Shown: positions 18,772 to 28,731, numbered from the stretch's first letter. The stretch is 64,000 bases of DNA from Bacteroidia bacterium (GCA_030430205.1 JAUIGE010000010.1:116967-180966), one strand, 5' to 3'. Numbers and translations: made by a program. Notes: a model not told the origin generated them from the letters alone.

Positions 18772-18804
18772 TGGGGTGAGTTACAAATAGAATTTTTTGA
18801 AATA

Positions 18805-19635
18805 ATGAATATCAAAAATCCACTCCTAATCATTTGGGCATTCTTCATAATTGCCTGTAACAGTGAAAGCTCAGGTTCAAAAGAACCTCCATTAAATCAA
18901 CCGATTGATTCAATTAAGCATGTAGAGGAAGGTAAAAGAACATTGTATAACCCAGAATTCGAAGATCCTGCAAGAGAAGACCTTTTTAGAAAAAATGCTT
19001 TTGATTTTGCATCAGATAATTTAAAAGATGAATATTCCCTATCCATCTCAGACACCTCTAAAATTGTTTTTTGGGGTGTAAAAACGAAGTTCCTTTATTT
19101 CAGCTTTGAAATTAATCCATGGACACGATTGGTGCAGTTTCACAAGATGGATAAAGGCAATTTTCATCTTCAATGGGAACAGAGATTTGAATCAAGTTCC
19201 CTTTTATTTTCAGGAGATTCCATCAGAGATATTAATGGGGATGGCTATCTGGATTTATTAATTCAGTTCTATCCTTCATCTGGTTGTTGCAGAAGAAATA
19301 GTTTTTGGATCTGGTTATTTGATAAGGGAAAGGATGACTTTAGGGAAAAAATACGGTTGATAAATCCCACTTTTTACCCAAAGGAAAACTTAGTTAGAGG
19401 GGTGAATTATGGCCATCCCGGAGAAGTGCCATTATATAAAATGAGGTGGAAAGGCCTCGGATTAGATACATTGGAATATATCCATCCTTTGCCTGGTAGA
19501 AAAGATACTTTTCTTTTGACCCGGAAATATGAAATCTATCCAGGAAGATATGATCCCCCTAAAGGGAAATTAATTTCGCCTTTGCCCAAGGAGTATCTGG
19601 GAATTGAAAGTATCGAGTGGTTTTTGGGTTATTGA
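18805..19635 (+). CDS. Lipoprotein of unknown function
   Basis: A 276-residue exported lipoprotein whose leader ends in an IIAC lipobox (Cys near 18), followed by a Ser/Glu-rich linker. The middle has DSIRDINGDGYLDLLIQF, an FG-GAP/calcium-loop-like segment in which Asp residues could bind calcium. No enzymatic motif is visible. The gene is distinctly AT-richer than the flanking DyP cluster and alcohol dehydrogenase genes, suggesting different ancestry. The next gene starts 80 bp further on. Confidence 0.8.
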   Translation: MNIKNPLLIIWAFFIIACNSESSGSKEPPLNQPIDSIKHVEEGKRTLYNPEFEDPAREDLFRKNAFDFASDNLKDEYSLSISDTSKIVFWGVKTKFLYFSFEINPWTRLVQFHKMDKGNFHLQWEQRFESSSLLFSGDSIRDINGDGYLDLLIQFYPSSGCCRRNSFWIWLFDKGKDDFREKIRLINPTFYPKENLVRGVNYGHPGEVPLYKMRWKGLGLDTLEYIHPLPGRKDTFLLTRKYEIYPGRYDPPKGKLISPLPKEYLGIESIEWFLGY

Positions 19636-19714
19636 TGCAAGCCAAGTCCAGAGCAACTTTCATCTCCGTTCTTCCCGCCAGACACTTTTTTACTTTTTTA
19701 TAAAGAAACCACCC

Positions 19715-20359
19715 ATGAAAAGTCTTTTCGTCCTCAGCAAAGCATATTCAACCTTAATACAGGCACGGGATTCAGCTGCAATAGCCTTTGACGAAACCAA
19801 CGACTCGGCGGATATTTCAGCTGAAATCAAGACCCTGCTTTGGGAAGCATATAAAAACTTAGGCAAGCAGGCAGATGAACAAATCGAATCATTTATAGCC
19901 CACTCAAAAGCGTATTCCCAGAAAAACAATATACCCGTAAAAGAGCTAATCATTCAGCTTGCAAAACCCCACATAATGGGCGAACAGCCTGCCATCCACC
20001 CTTTTTTACTAATTCACCTCATGTGGAAAAGGGAAAAAGAGAAAAACAATTTTTGTCTGGAGACGCTTGAGGCTTTATTGCGGACCTTGCTCACTCCCCC
20101 CATCAAAAGCCAGCAGGAGGTATACTACATCGAGTGCCTGATCGACATCTGGCACTATGATAGCGACTCTTTGATTCCCATAGATATATTGGAGGCCATC
20201 CTGATGATGGAGCAGACGGGAGCACATAATTATGATGCTTTTATCAAGGCGAGTAGCTATTTGAAGGCTCATCCTGAGGAGCTGGTGGAAGGTGTGGTGG
20301 CGCGGGTACGGCATGTCAGGCATTATTTGGAGGATGAGTATTATCAGATGTGGATTTGA
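19715..20359 (+). CDS. Hypothetical helical protein
   Basis: A 214-residue soluble protein from the ATG at 19715 (MKSLFVLS); an in-frame ATG at 19604 would overlap the preceding gene. Mostly helical with heptad-like hydrophobic spacing (KTLLWEAYKNLGKQADEQIE), AT-rich, and without a signal peptide. I do not recognise the family. It may form a unit with the lipoprotein upstream. Confidence 0.7.
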   Translation: MKSLFVLSKAYSTLIQARDSAAIAFDETNDSADISAEIKTLLWEAYKNLGKQADEQIESFIAHSKAYSQKNNIPVKELIIQLAKPHIMGEQPAIHPFLLIHLMWKREKEKNNFCLETLEALLRTLLTPPIKSQQEVYYIECLIDIWHYDSDSLIPIDILEAILMMEQTGAHNYDAFIKASSYLKAHPEELVEGVVARVRHVRHYLEDEYYQMWI

Positions 20360-20366
20360 AAAAGAA

Positions 20367-20441
20367 GCCCTGAAGGGCGAAGTACGAATTGCTGGAGCGG
20401 ATTTCGGCCTAAGGGTGGGCTCTTGCGCGTAATCCGCTCCA
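20367..20441. repeat. Palindromic repeats: GCCCTGAAGGGC and a GGAGCGGATT hairpin
   Basis: Two inverted repeats follow one another. GCCCTGAAGGGC at 20367-20378 matches the family seen at 63800-64000. An 11-bp stem (20393-20403 with 20431-20441, core GGAGCGGATT/AATCCGCTCC) encloses a 27-base loop. No T-run follows, so it looks more like a dispersed repeat than a terminator. Confidence 0.65.
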
Positions 20442-20541
20442 AGTATTCAACTCTTGATTTGCATGGATAGTGTGATTCATATTTTGGAGCGATGCCATCG
20501 GGATGAAGAAAGAGTGAGAGTGAAAGCGAAAAAACAATACG

Positions 20542-21582
20542 ATGAAAGCCATTTTCTACGAAACATTCCAGGGGCCACTGGCCCTCAAAACCCTTCCTGA
20601 TCCCAGCCTCAGGCCGGGAGGCGTAGTCCTGCAAGTCACCGCCACCGGCCTGTGCCGGAGTGACTGGCACGGCTGGATGGGGCACGACCCCGACATCAGG
20701 CTCCCCCACGTTCCCGGCCATGAACTGGCCGGTATCATCCTCGCCAAAGGCGAGGATGTGCGCAATTTTGAGCTCGGTGAGCGCGTCACCCTCCCTTTTG
20801 TGGGCGGCTGTGGCCGCTGCGGGCAGTGCATCTCCGGCAATCACCAGGTCTGCGACCATCAGTTTCAGCCGGGCTTCACGCATTGGGGATCATTTGCCGA
20901 ATATGTGGCAATTGACTATGCAGATGTCAATCTGGTGAAGCTGCCCGAGGAGATCGCAGATGTGACGGCAGCGGTGCTGGGCTGCCGTTTTATCACCGCC
21001 TTTCGGGCGGTGGTGGATCAGGGAAAAGTAAGCGGCGGACAGCATGTCGCCATTCATGGCTGCGGAGGCGTGGGCCTTTCGGCCATTATGATCGCACACG
21101 CGCTGGGCGCGCAGGTGACGGCCATAGACATTGACGAGGGCACTTTGGCGTTGGCAAAGCAATTGGGAGCGACTTCCCTCATCCATGCGAAGCAAAGCGA
21201 TCACATTTCAGAGGCAATAAAAGACCTCACGCAAGGCGGTGCCCATGTATCCATCGACGCCCTCGGCAGCGCCGAGACTTGCTTCAACTCCATCTCCAGC
21301 CTCCGCAAACGCGGCAAACACATACAAGTCGGTCTCATGACCGGCGACCACAAACACCCCCGGGTGCCCATGGATCGGGTGCTGGCAGATGAGCTGGAAA
21401 TCATCGGAAGCCATGGCATGCAGGCATTCAGATATCCTGAAATGCTTGCGATGATTGCCAGTGGCAAGCTCCAACCGGAAAAGCTGGTTGAGCGGACGAT
21501 CCGCCTGGAGGAGCTGGTGACGGCTTTGCCGGCGATGGATCGCTTTGGTCATGCAGGAGTCCTGGTAGTAGATTCTTTTTAA
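20542..21582 (+). CDS. Zinc-dependent alcohol dehydrogenase (MDR superfamily)
   Basis: A 346-residue oxidoreductase. The catalytic zinc ligands are Cys38 ([10 protein letters not shown]) and His60 (GHELAG). Four Cys at about 90, 93, 96 and 104 (GGCGRCGQC, then HQVC) bind the structural zinc. [20 protein letters not shown] is the Rossmann dinucleotide loop. It oxidises alcohols or reduces aldehydes with NAD(P). The SDR gene starts 11 bp after its stop, so the two probably act together on the same substrate pool. Confidence 0.93.
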   Translation: MKAIFYETFQGPLALKTLPDPSLRPGGVVLQVTATGLCRSDWHGWMGHDPDIRLPHVPGHELAGIILAKGEDVRNFELGERVTLPFVGGCGRCGQCISGNHQVCDHQFQPGFTHWGSFAEYVAIDYADVNLVKLPEEIADVTAAVLGCRFITAFRAVVDQGKVSGGQHVAIHGCGGVGLSAIMIAHALGAQVTAIDIDEGTLALAKQLGATSLIHAKQSDHISEAIKDLTQGGAHVSIDALGSAETCFNSISSLRKRGKHIQVGLMTGDHKHPRVPMDRVLADELEIIGSHGMQAFRYPEMLAMIASGKLQPEKLVERTIRLEELVTALPAMDRFGHAGVLVVDSF

Positions 21583-21592
21583 TTTTACCCCC

Positions 21593-22375
21593 ATGAAAGC
21601 AGCGAACCAACTCATCCTCATCACAGGCGGCTCCTCTGGCATCGGCAAAGCCGCTGCTATCGAACTCGCCCGCCAGGGCGCGGAGATCATCATCCAGGCC
21701 AGAAACAGGGACAAGCTCAAAGCCGCAGCAGCGGAAATCGAGGCTGCTGGAGGGAAAGTGCATACCTACTCCACCGATCTGACGGACGGCAAAGCCGTGG
21801 AGCAAGCTGCTGCTCAAATCACACAGGAAGTGGGCCTTCCCGATGTCATCATCAATAGCGCCGGAGCGGGAGATTGGTTGTCGCTGAAGGAGGCAAGCGT
21901 GCTGCATTATGAAGAGACCATGGCATCGCCCTATTTAGCTACTGCTTTTACCTGTAAAGCATTTTATGACCTCATGCAAAGCCGTGGCTCGGGACACTTT
22001 ATTGTCGTCAACTCTGTTGCCTGCTTTTTCTCTTTTCCCAAAGCGACGGGCTATACGCCTGCCCGATGGGCCATGCTGGGCTTTGCCCGGGCCATGCAGG
22101 CAGATTTGCATGGAACGCCCTTCAGGCTGTCCTTTATCGCGTTGGGCAAGGTAAACTCGCCTTACTTCACCAACAATCCCGTCAGCGAGGATCGCATCCC
22201 CCGAATTGCGGAAATGCTGATCCCCACCATGACAGAAGCTGCAAGTGGCAAAGCCATAGCCCGCCTGGTCCGATCTCCCCGAAATATGACTGTCAAGCCC
22301 TTTTTGATGGGGATGTTTGTTGCGATGAATCGCTTTGTGCCGGGGCTGTTTCGGTGGTTGATGCGGGTTGTGTGA
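21593..22375 (+). CDS. Short-chain dehydrogenase/reductase (SDR) with Arg at the catalytic Lys
   Basis: A 260-residue classical SDR. TGGSSGIG at about 11-18 binds the cofactor and NSAGAG is the NNAG-equivalent. The catalytic Ser is near 141 (NSVA). The YxxxK motif reads YTPAR at 154-158, so the usual Lys is Arg158, which is unusual for an active SDR. A C-terminal FLMGMFVAMNRFVPGLFRWL segment is amphipathic and could associate with membranes or shape the dimer. It lies 11 bp after the alcohol dehydrogenase gene. Confidence 0.9.
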   Translation: MKAANQLILITGGSSGIGKAAAIELARQGAEIIIQARNRDKLKAAAAEIEAAGGKVHTYSTDLTDGKAVEQAAAQITQEVGLPDVIINSAGAGDWLSLKEASVLHYEETMASPYLATAFTCKAFYDLMQSRGSGHFIVVNSVACFFSFPKATGYTPARWAMLGFARAMQADLHGTPFRLSFIALGKVNSPYFTNNPVSEDRIPRIAEMLIPTMTEAASGKAIARLVRSPRNMTVKPFLMGMFVAMNRFVPGLFRWLMRVV

Positions 22376-22432
22376 TGGAGTTGCAGGGTTTTATTGAAAA
22401 GTCCTATATTGTTATGCTAAGCCATATAAAAT

Positions 22433-24505
22433 ATGCCATTTTACAAATTTCCATCTCTCCTTCGCAGCGCAATTCTTTTCCCCTTTTGGGCCATAATAAG
22501 CCTGGGCTGCATCCAGGCACAGGAAGTTCCTGTGTCAGCTCGTCCGGATTGGGTCATCAAATACCATCCACAGGTGGATTGGGAAAATACCGATGGCCGG
22601 ATCTCTGGCTCAGATTATTCCTTGCTCATTGACAAGCAAATCAACATTCCCCGTCAGGAATATTATTTTCACCGGGCTGTCAAGATTTTAACCAGCGAAG
22701 GGATTCAGGATGAATCTGATATTTCTATAACCTTTGAACCCAGCTTCCAGAAGTTGTTTTTTCATGAAGTCAGCGTATATCGGGCCGGGAAAAAAATCAA
22801 CAAACTCGCAGATCACGAAATCAGGACTTTGAAGCTGGAGACCAGCCACGAAAGGTTTTTGTACAATGAACGGGTACAGGCTGTCATCAACCTGCGTGAT
22901 ATCAGGGTGGGAGATGTGATCGTATATGCCTGCACCAGAAAAGGGATAAATCCACTGCTGGACGGCCATTGGGCCTCAACAATAGACTTGAACTACGGCG
23001 AGCCTGTCCTGGAGATCAAAAATCGTTTGATCAAAAGACAGGATCGCCCTTTGAAAATGACTTACAGTGGACCACCTCTGGAGTATGAGGAGCACAATTT
23101 ACCGGAAGGAAAAGAATATATATGGAATCTGGACACGGTAGAGGCAGCTCATTTTGACAAAAATATGCCTGCCTGGTATAATCCCTATCGGGAATTGGCC
23201 TATACAGACCACGCTTCCTGGAAGGAAGTAGTCCAGCTCATCGCTCCACATTATCAAATAGATGCACAGGAATTGGCTGATTTGAGGCAGGAACTCACAA
23301 AAATCATTCGCGAGGATAGTTCCATGACGGTTATCCAGCAAGCCATCCGCTTTGTGCAGGATGACGTGCGCTATTTGGGTTTTGAAAGCGGTATACATGC
23401 CTACCAACCCCACTCCCCCCTGCAAGTGCTGAACCAACGCTTTGGCGATTGTAAGGACAAGTCTTTTCTGCTTTGTGCCATGCTTAAGGCTTATGATGTG
23501 ACCGCCTATCCTTTATTGGTAAATACCGATCTCAAGGAATACGTCAGGGAAGAGTTGCCTTCCTTCAGTGCTTTTGACCATTGTGTGGTTATAGTAGAGT
23601 TATCTGACGAATACTTTTGCATAGATCCGACCATCAACTTCCAGGGTGGAGAAACATCCAATATGGCTTTTCCTGATTATGGTTATGGTTTGGTGATAAA
23701 AAAAGGTGAAAACAAGCTCACGAAGCTCCCGCGATCTCAAAAAAGACCCATAAAAGTATATCAGGAATTCACTTTCCCAAATGAGAAAGACAGCATTACC
23801 TTTACTGTCAAAACCATTTCCTACGGCGCCAATGCTGACTACCAAAGATCCCGCTTTGCCAATCAAAGCAAAGATGAAATCACTCAAACTTTCCTGGAAT
23901 TTTACAGCAACGAATATCCCGGAATAAGCGTCCTCAGCCCCATTGAAATCGAGGATAGTCGGGATTATGACAATGAATTCATCATTTTAGAATCCTATCG
24001 TATGCCCAATCCTGCGGTTGTTTCAACCGAAAAAAGGGAAGCGATGGATTTTGATTTTTATGCCATAGACATGGATGATTACCTATCAGTCACCAAAAGT
24101 CCTGCCCGCAGCGCGCCTTATGTGATAAAGGAGATGCCCTCCATTTCCTGCGAAATAAAACTGCATTTTCCCAACCGGGCTTATGGCTATATTGACAAAA
24201 AGACCTTTCAGAATGAAGCTTATCGCTACGACTTTATCTCAGGGATTTCAGGTAAAACGGTGACTTTGTATCACAGCTACGAAAGCTTTGCAGATTATAT
24301 TGACAGCGATAAAGTTCCCGCTTACATACAAGCACATGAAGAAATGCGGGACTATTTGTTTTATACAGCAACCTTTAATGCGGGAAAGGAAGCTTTCTCA
24401 AAGTTCGGCCTGGAGTGGTGGATAATTGCTTTGGGGATTATGGGATTTGCTGCTGCCAGGTATAGGAAAATACGTTCCACCCAAGCTAAAAATAAGATGA
24501 AATAG
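22433..24505 (+). CDS. DUF3857 / transglutaminase-like exported protein
   Basis: A 690-residue protein with an N-terminal signal segment ending near LGCIQAQ and a C-terminal hydrophobic helix near 665-680. The DUF3857 domain spans roughly residues 50-230 and the transglutaminase-like core follows, with QRFGDCKDKSFLLCAML giving the catalytic Cys near 340, FDHCVVIVEL the His and IDPTIN the Asp. DUF3857/transglutaminase pairs in Bacteroidota are periplasmic or anchored. The substrate is unknown. Confidence 0.92.
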   Translation: MPFYKFPSLLRSAILFPFWAIISLGCIQAQEVPVSARPDWVIKYHPQVDWENTDGRISGSDYSLLIDKQINIPRQEYYFHRAVKILTSEGIQDESDISITFEPSFQKLFFHEVSVYRAGKKINKLADHEIRTLKLETSHERFLYNERVQAVINLRDIRVGDVIVYACTRKGINPLLDGHWASTIDLNYGEPVLEIKNRLIKRQDRPLKMTYSGPPLEYEEHNLPEGKEYIWNLDTVEAAHFDKNMPAWYNPYRELAYTDHASWKEVVQLIAPHYQIDAQELADLRQELTKIIREDSSMTVIQQAIRFVQDDVRYLGFESGIHAYQPHSPLQVLNQRFGDCKDKSFLLCAMLKAYDVTAYPLLVNTDLKEYVREELPSFSAFDHCVVIVELSDEYFCIDPTINFQGGETSNMAFPDYGYGLVIKKGENKLTKLPRSQKRPIKVYQEFTFPNEKDSITFTVKTISYGANADYQRSRFANQSKDEITQTFLEFYSNEYPGISVLSPIEIEDSRDYDNEFIILESYRMPNPAVVSTEKREAMDFDFYAIDMDDYLSVTKSPARSAPYVIKEMPSISCEIKLHFPNRAYGYIDKKTFQNEAYRYDFISGISGKTVTLYHSYESFADYIDSDKVPAYIQAHEEMRDYLFYTATFNAGKEAFSKFGLEWWIIALGIMGFAAARYRKIRSTQAKNKMK

Positions 24506-24535
24506 CTTCCCACTTAAAAATTTCTGGAACCAAAT

Positions 24536-24643
24536 ATGACCGACTGCATCTTCTGTAAGATCGTAAAAGGCCAAGCCCACTCCTGGAAAGTCCATCCCGA
24601 ATGGCGGGTGGAGTATGATGGGATGATTGAGCGCTTGAGATAA
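24536..24643 (+). pseudogene. HIT-family protein remnant
   Basis: A 35-codon open frame starting MTDCIFCKIVKGQ, which is the highly conserved start of histidine-triad (HIT/HINT) nucleotide hydrolases, followed by a few residues and a stop. The HxHxH active site and the rest of the 110-residue domain are absent. It directly follows the DUF3857 gene. A truncated, non-functional fragment left by a deletion fits best. Confidence 0.75.
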
Positions 24644-24666
24644 TCTTCAACCCTACCTAAACAAAG

Positions 24667-24798
24667 ATGAATTTTATACAAAAAATTTTTGGCAAAGTAT
24701 TAGATCAGATTCAGCAAGATTTTGGTGAGCAACTTAAAGTCAGATTTGACATCTATAAGGATAAATATTGGCAGTTGATGGATTGGTTTAGGGGATAG
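24667..24798 (+). CDS. Small AT-rich ORF, uncertain
   Basis: A 43-residue open frame with regular helix-like spacing (MNFIQKIFGKVLDQIQQDFG). No family recognised. It lies between the HIT remnant and the disrupted fic gene, in a region with other fragments, so it is likely the N-terminal stub of a lost gene. It may not be expressed. Confidence 0.3.
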   Translation: MNFIQKIFGKVLDQIQQDFGEQLKVRFDIYKDKYWQLMDWFRG

Positions 24799-24806
24799 GA
24801 ATAAAT

Positions 24807-25696
24807 TTATCCCGCCAAAATCCTCAACAAATCATCATTCAAATAATATACTTCAACCCCATCTTTTTGCGGGGAAAGAATTCCAGCCTCGACAAGTTCG
24901 CTCATATACTTTGTGATGGTAGTTCGCGATGATTTCTCTAACAATTGGGCGATGACGGCAGGTTTGATATATGGCTGGCTAAAAATAAGTTCATTCATTT
25001 CTTTATTATACCAGGGCAAATGCTCTTTTCCGTATGCAAGGGTCGCTTCCATTTGATTGATGATCTCATTGATAAGAGAATTGGTGAGAATAGCTGTTTT
25101 TTCTGTGGCATCCAGCATATATAAAATCCAGCTCTTCCATGATCTTTGCTGTGTAACGCCTGCCAGATTATGGTAATAATCCTCCTTGTGGATAATAATA
25201 TACTTTGATAGATAGAGCGTGGGATGAGAAAGAAGCTTTGCATGTATCAAATACAATAAATTCAGGATGCGCCCTGTCCTGCCATTGCCATCCTGAAACG
25301 GATGGATCGCTTCAAATTGATAATGTGCGATGCACATTTTAAGAAGAGGATCTGTGGGATATTTTTCGTCATCAATCAGGTATTCAATTAGGTTTTCCAT
25401 CAAATTATCAACAATTCCTGGGCCTCTGGGCGGAGTATAATGGCCTTATACAATTCATCCTCTGTCGTGAAGATATTTTCAATCTCAGTTGAAGTTTTTG
25501 CTTCCTGCAATGCAATGGTGTTCATTAGCATGTTAGGATTGGGAAGCCTCAGGATATTGCCATCTACCCCAGCCAGCGCCCGTGAAGCAGAAACCAGTTT
25601 CTTCAATATATCCGGATCATTTTCCAACTCTTTTGAAGGAGGAAGGAGGGGAAGGTTATTAAAAGGCTTGTTTCTATCGTATTTTTGAGGCGTCAT
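24807..25696 (-). pseudogene. fic gene broken by an internal deletion (two frames: 25400-25696 and 24807-25403)
   Basis: The minus strand encodes two pieces of a Fic/DOC AMPylase. The first (98 residues, start at 25696) has the N-terminal Fic region including the helix TSTEIENI, the inhibitory S/TxxxE/N motif. The second (198 residues) carries the catalytic loop HPFQDGNGRTGRI and a C-terminal winged helix (PAVIAQLLEKSSRTTITKYM). Compared with full-length family members of about 370 residues, roughly 70-90 residues between them are missing, and the frame shifts at the junction near 25405-25420. The upstream frame reads straight into residues matching the expected second part (VDNLMENLIEYL), which pinpoints the deletion. 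The product is probably inactive, although both halves remain open. Confidence 0.75.
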
Positions 25697-25876
25697 ATAT
25701 GTCCAGTTTTATGGGGTTTTTTGAACATAATGTAAATTTAGGACAGAATACTGAACCCACAACCCATTATGTCCAACTTTTCATCAAAAACTGAACATTT
25801 AAACACAAGACAAAAAAAACTGGACAGATTTCGGGTATATGTCCAATTTTGGGCTATTTTCTGGACATATACTGAA
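25697..25876. promoter_or_regulatory. Array of ATATGTCCAGTTTT-type inverted repeats upstream of fic
   Basis: Six clear copies of a motif close to ATGTYCAGTTTT occur on alternating strands: 25697-25710 (+), 25766-25781 (+), 25786-25798 (-), 25813-25826 (-), 25837-25850 (+) and 25857-25870 (-). The pair at 25837/25857 forms ATATGTCCA...TGGACATAT. They lie between the start of fic and the divergent gene at 25904. Since the Fic protein has a C-terminal winged helix, these could be its autoregulatory operators. Confidence 0.7.
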
Positions 25877-25903
25877 ATAGGGCAAAGACTTTAAACCAAA
25901 CTC

Positions 25904-26368
25904 ATGGATCAAATAGTAAAAAAAATCAACAAAGACCTCCCCGTCCACAATATGTGGGATGGCTTTTGGATACATTCCTACAGAAAAAAAACGCTGATCA
26001 TCTCCTGTAGCTTCGATAGAATATACTATCGGGATTTCGATTTGATCTTCAAAAACGTAAGCTTTTTCAATGTTCCTGTCGAGTGGAGAGATACGGCTGT
26101 AGAGGGCAGCGATCTCCTGCGGCTTGCGAGCAAGGAAGAATTTGCGCAGCATCATCCGGATTTTGAGGTGGAGGATCGGTTTATATTCGCCATTGATCTG
26201 CATTTTAGCATCAAAGGGAATTTGAAAAAATATACCTTCTTCATTCTCGCAAAACACGTTTACCTGATCCGGTGTGAGCAGAACAATAACCGCCCTGGCG
26301 CGGAATATGACGACATCTTTCCGGATGAAAAATTTCCCTGTATGCGCAACAGAGTTCCGGCAAAATGA
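25904..26368 (+). CDS. Hypothetical protein divergent from fic
   Basis: A 154-residue soluble, AT-rich protein with no signal peptide. It contains HNMWDGFWIHSYRKKTLIIS and FDLIFKNVSFFNVPVEWRDT, a beta-rich pattern seen in small immunity-like proteins; I do not recognise a named family. It reads away from the fic gene, sharing the operator-rich gap. A link to the Fic module is possible but not shown. Confidence 0.7.
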   Translation: MDQIVKKINKDLPVHNMWDGFWIHSYRKKTLIISCSFDRIYYRDFDLIFKNVSFFNVPVEWRDTAVEGSDLLRLASKEEFAQHHPDFEVEDRFIFAIDLHFSIKGNLKKYTFFILAKHVYLIRCEQNNNRPGAEYDDIFPDEKFPCMRNRVPAK

Positions 26369-26420
26369 CAGTTGCTTAAGCTGATTTACCTAAATTGAGG
26401 TCTCAACTCAGATCAGCTCC

Positions 26421-28730
26421 ATGCTTTCAGCAAAAAATAAAGTAACCCTTTTTCTGGCTGCAGCTTTTTGCCTGCTTCTGCTGACCTATATTTCATCCTG
26501 CAACAGTGCCAAAGACAAGCAGGAGGCTGGCAGCCATTTTTCCGGCAGGGTCCTCATCCCTGACAAAATCGACTTCAACTTCCATGTAAAGCCCATCCTC
26601 TCAGACCGCTGCTTTACCTGCCACGGGCCGGATGAGAGCAAGATGGAAGGCGGATTGGCCTTTTACACACAGGAGAAAGCCTTTGCAGCATTGGGCGAAA
26701 AAAAAGACCACTATGCCATCGTTCCGGGCGATGTGCAGGCCAGCACGCTGATCCACAAGATCTTCTCTGAAGATCCCGAGCAGCAAATGCCGCCCCCCGC
26801 TTCCAACCTGACATTGGAAGCCTACGAAAAGGAAATCCTCAAAAAGTGGATCGAGCAGGGCGCTGAATGGAAGGAACATTGGGCGTTTACGCCCGTCAGA
26901 GAGGTAGAGACGCCAGAAGTGAGGCTGCAAGGCTGGGCGAAAAATGAGCTTGATTATTTTATTCTCAAAAAACTGGAAAGCCAACAGCTTTCCCCCTCCC
27001 CGCTGGCGCGGGCCGAGAAGCAGCTGCGCCGCCTGAGTTTTGACATCCGCGGCCTGCCGCCTACGCTGGCAGAGATTGAGCGATTTGTCGCCGATCCTTC
27101 GGATGAAGCCTACGAAAGCTTCGTAGATGCCTTTCTCGACTCCGACGCATACGCCGAGCGCATGACAGCCGACTGGCTCGACCTCGCCCGCTACGCCGAT
27201 ACACATGGCTACCAGGACGACCTGGAACGCACGATGTGGCCCTGGCGGGACTGGGTGATACATGCCTTTCGCCAAAATATGCCCTACGATCAGTTTGTGA
27301 GCTGGCAGTTGGCAGGGGATCTGTTGCCGAATGCTACGCGTGAGCACATCATCGCAACGGCCTTCAACCGCAACCACAAAATCACTCAGGAGGGTGGCGT
27401 CATCTCCGAAGAATACCGCGCCGAATACGTCACCGACCGCACCAATACCTTTGGCACCGCCTTCCTCGGCCTGACCATGGAATGTGCCAAATGCCACGAC
27501 CACAAATACGATCCCATCAGCCAGAAGGAATACTTTCAGCTTTTCGCCTACTTCAACAATGTAGCCGAAAAGGGCCTGATCGAGAGCTATGGAGAGATTC
27601 CAAAGCCTTATATCCTGATTTCGGATGAAGAAATCCGGGAGACTTTGACTTTTATCCATCAGCTGGATAGCGCCAAAGAAATCTCTTTGCTGGTGATGGA
27701 AGAGCTGCCGGAAGCCCGGCAAACCTACTTATTGGAGCGTGGGCAATATGACAAAGCCGGCATGCCGGTTTCGCCTGCGGTGCCGGCATTTGGCAGCAAA
27801 AAAGCCCAGCCTGAAGTCAAAAACCGCCTCGAACTCGCCCAATGGCTTTTCAGCAAAGACCATCCGCTGACCGCCCGCGTCATGGCCAACCGCATCTGGA
27901 AGCAGCTTTTTGGCAAAGGGCTGGTGGCCTCTTCCTACGACTTTGGCAACCAGGGCAGCCTGCCCACCCATCCCGAATTATTGGACCATCTGGCCCTGAA
28001 GTTCCGGCAAAGCGGCTGGGACATCCAGCAATTGATCAAATACATCGCCATGTCGGCGACCTACCGCCAATCCGGCAAAATCTCTCCAGCCTTGCTGGAG
28101 GCCGACCCTTCCAACCGCTTCCTGGCGCGTGCGCCAAGAGGACGCCTGACGGCAGAGATGATCCGCGATCAGGCCCTCAGCATCAGCGGATTGCTGGTAG
28201 ATGAGGTCGGTGGCCCGAGCGTCAAACCCTACCAGCCGCCAGGCCTCTGGGAAGAAACCACCGGAGGCGGGGGCGGCAGCACCGCCAAATACACACAGGA
28301 CGTTGGCAGCAAAAACTACAGGCGCAGCCTCTACACTTTCTGGAAGCGGACCGTTCCGCCACCCAATATGATGACCTTCGACGCGCCCTCGCGCGACCTC
28401 TGCACGGTGCAGCGCGGCCACACCAGCACTCCCTTGCAGGCGCTGGTGCTGATGAATGATCCGCAGTTTTTGGAAGCTGCCGAGGCACTTGCGCAGCGCG
28501 CTGTGCAGGAGGTCGGTGATGAGCCGAAGGCGGTGATAAACTATATGTTTAGCCTGGCAACATCGCGGCAGCCGGAGGCGGAGGAAGTGAAAGCTTTGGA
28601 AGCGCTGGTTAGCGATCCGGTAGGGTCACATAATAATGTGACCAATACCCAAGGGTCACATTATAATGTGACCCTACGCTATGTGGCCAGCACAATTTTA
28701 AATCTCGATGAAACGATTCGAAAGAATTGA
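26421..28730 (+). CDS. Planctomycete-type cytochrome c / DUF1549 / DUF1553 lipoprotein
   Basis: A 769-residue lipoprotein with an N-terminal SPII leader (lipobox near ISSC, Cys 27). It has a cytochrome-c-like heme motif CFTCH at about 64-68, a DUF1549 (PSCyt2) region including a second CAKCH motif near 355, and a C-terminal DUF1553 (PSD1) with [20 protein letters not shown]. Family members are usually 900-1000 residues. The last codons contain a palindromic repeat element read in frame (28620-28677) coding for GSHNNVT and GSHYNVT repeats. A DUF1501 gene follows; the pair is typical of heme-dependent carbohydrate-processing clusters. Confidence 0.9.
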   Translation: MLSAKNKVTLFLAAAFCLLLLTYISSCNSAKDKQEAGSHFSGRVLIPDKIDFNFHVKPILSDRCFTCHGPDESKMEGGLAFYTQEKAFAALGEKKDHYAIVPGDVQASTLIHKIFSEDPEQQMPPPASNLTLEAYEKEILKKWIEQGAEWKEHWAFTPVREVETPEVRLQGWAKNELDYFILKKLESQQLSPSPLARAEKQLRRLSFDIRGLPPTLAEIERFVADPSDEAYESFVDAFLDSDAYAERMTADWLDLARYADTHGYQDDLERTMWPWRDWVIHAFRQNMPYDQFVSWQLAGDLLPNATREHIIATAFNRNHKITQEGGVISEEYRAEYVTDRTNTFGTAFLGLTMECAKCHDHKYDPISQKEYFQLFAYFNNVAEKGLIESYGEIPKPYILISDEEIRETLTFIHQLDSAKEISLLVMEELPEARQTYLLERGQYDKAGMPVSPAVPAFGSKKAQPEVKNRLELAQWLFSKDHPLTARVMANRIWKQLFGKGLVASSYDFGNQGSLPTHPELLDHLALKFRQSGWDIQQLIKYIAMSATYRQSGKISPALLEADPSNRFLARAPRGRLTAEMIRDQALSISGLLVDEVGGPSVKPYQPPGLWEETTGGGGGSTAKYTQDVGSKNYRRSLYTFWKRTVPPPNMMTFDAPSRDLCTVQRGHTSTPLQALVLMNDPQFLEAAEALAQRAVQEVGDEPKAVINYMFSLATSRQPEAEEVKALEALVSDPVGSHNNVTNTQGSHYNVTLRYVASTILNLDETIRKN
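28620..28677. repeat. Palindromic repeat inserted in coding sequence
   Basis: GTAGGGTCACAT at 28620-28631 is matched by ATGTGACCCTAC at 28666-28677, and the inner part contains a 22-bp perfect palindrome (28653-28674, arms GGGTCACATTA/TAATGTGACCC) and a second palindrome at 28624-28643. The whole element is 58 bp and keeps the reading frame of the DUF1553 gene, adding about 19 residues. The outer arms match the same plan (GTAGGG...CCCTAC) as the repeats at 30975-31060 and 59490-59517. Confidence 0.85.
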
Positions 28731-28731
28731 T

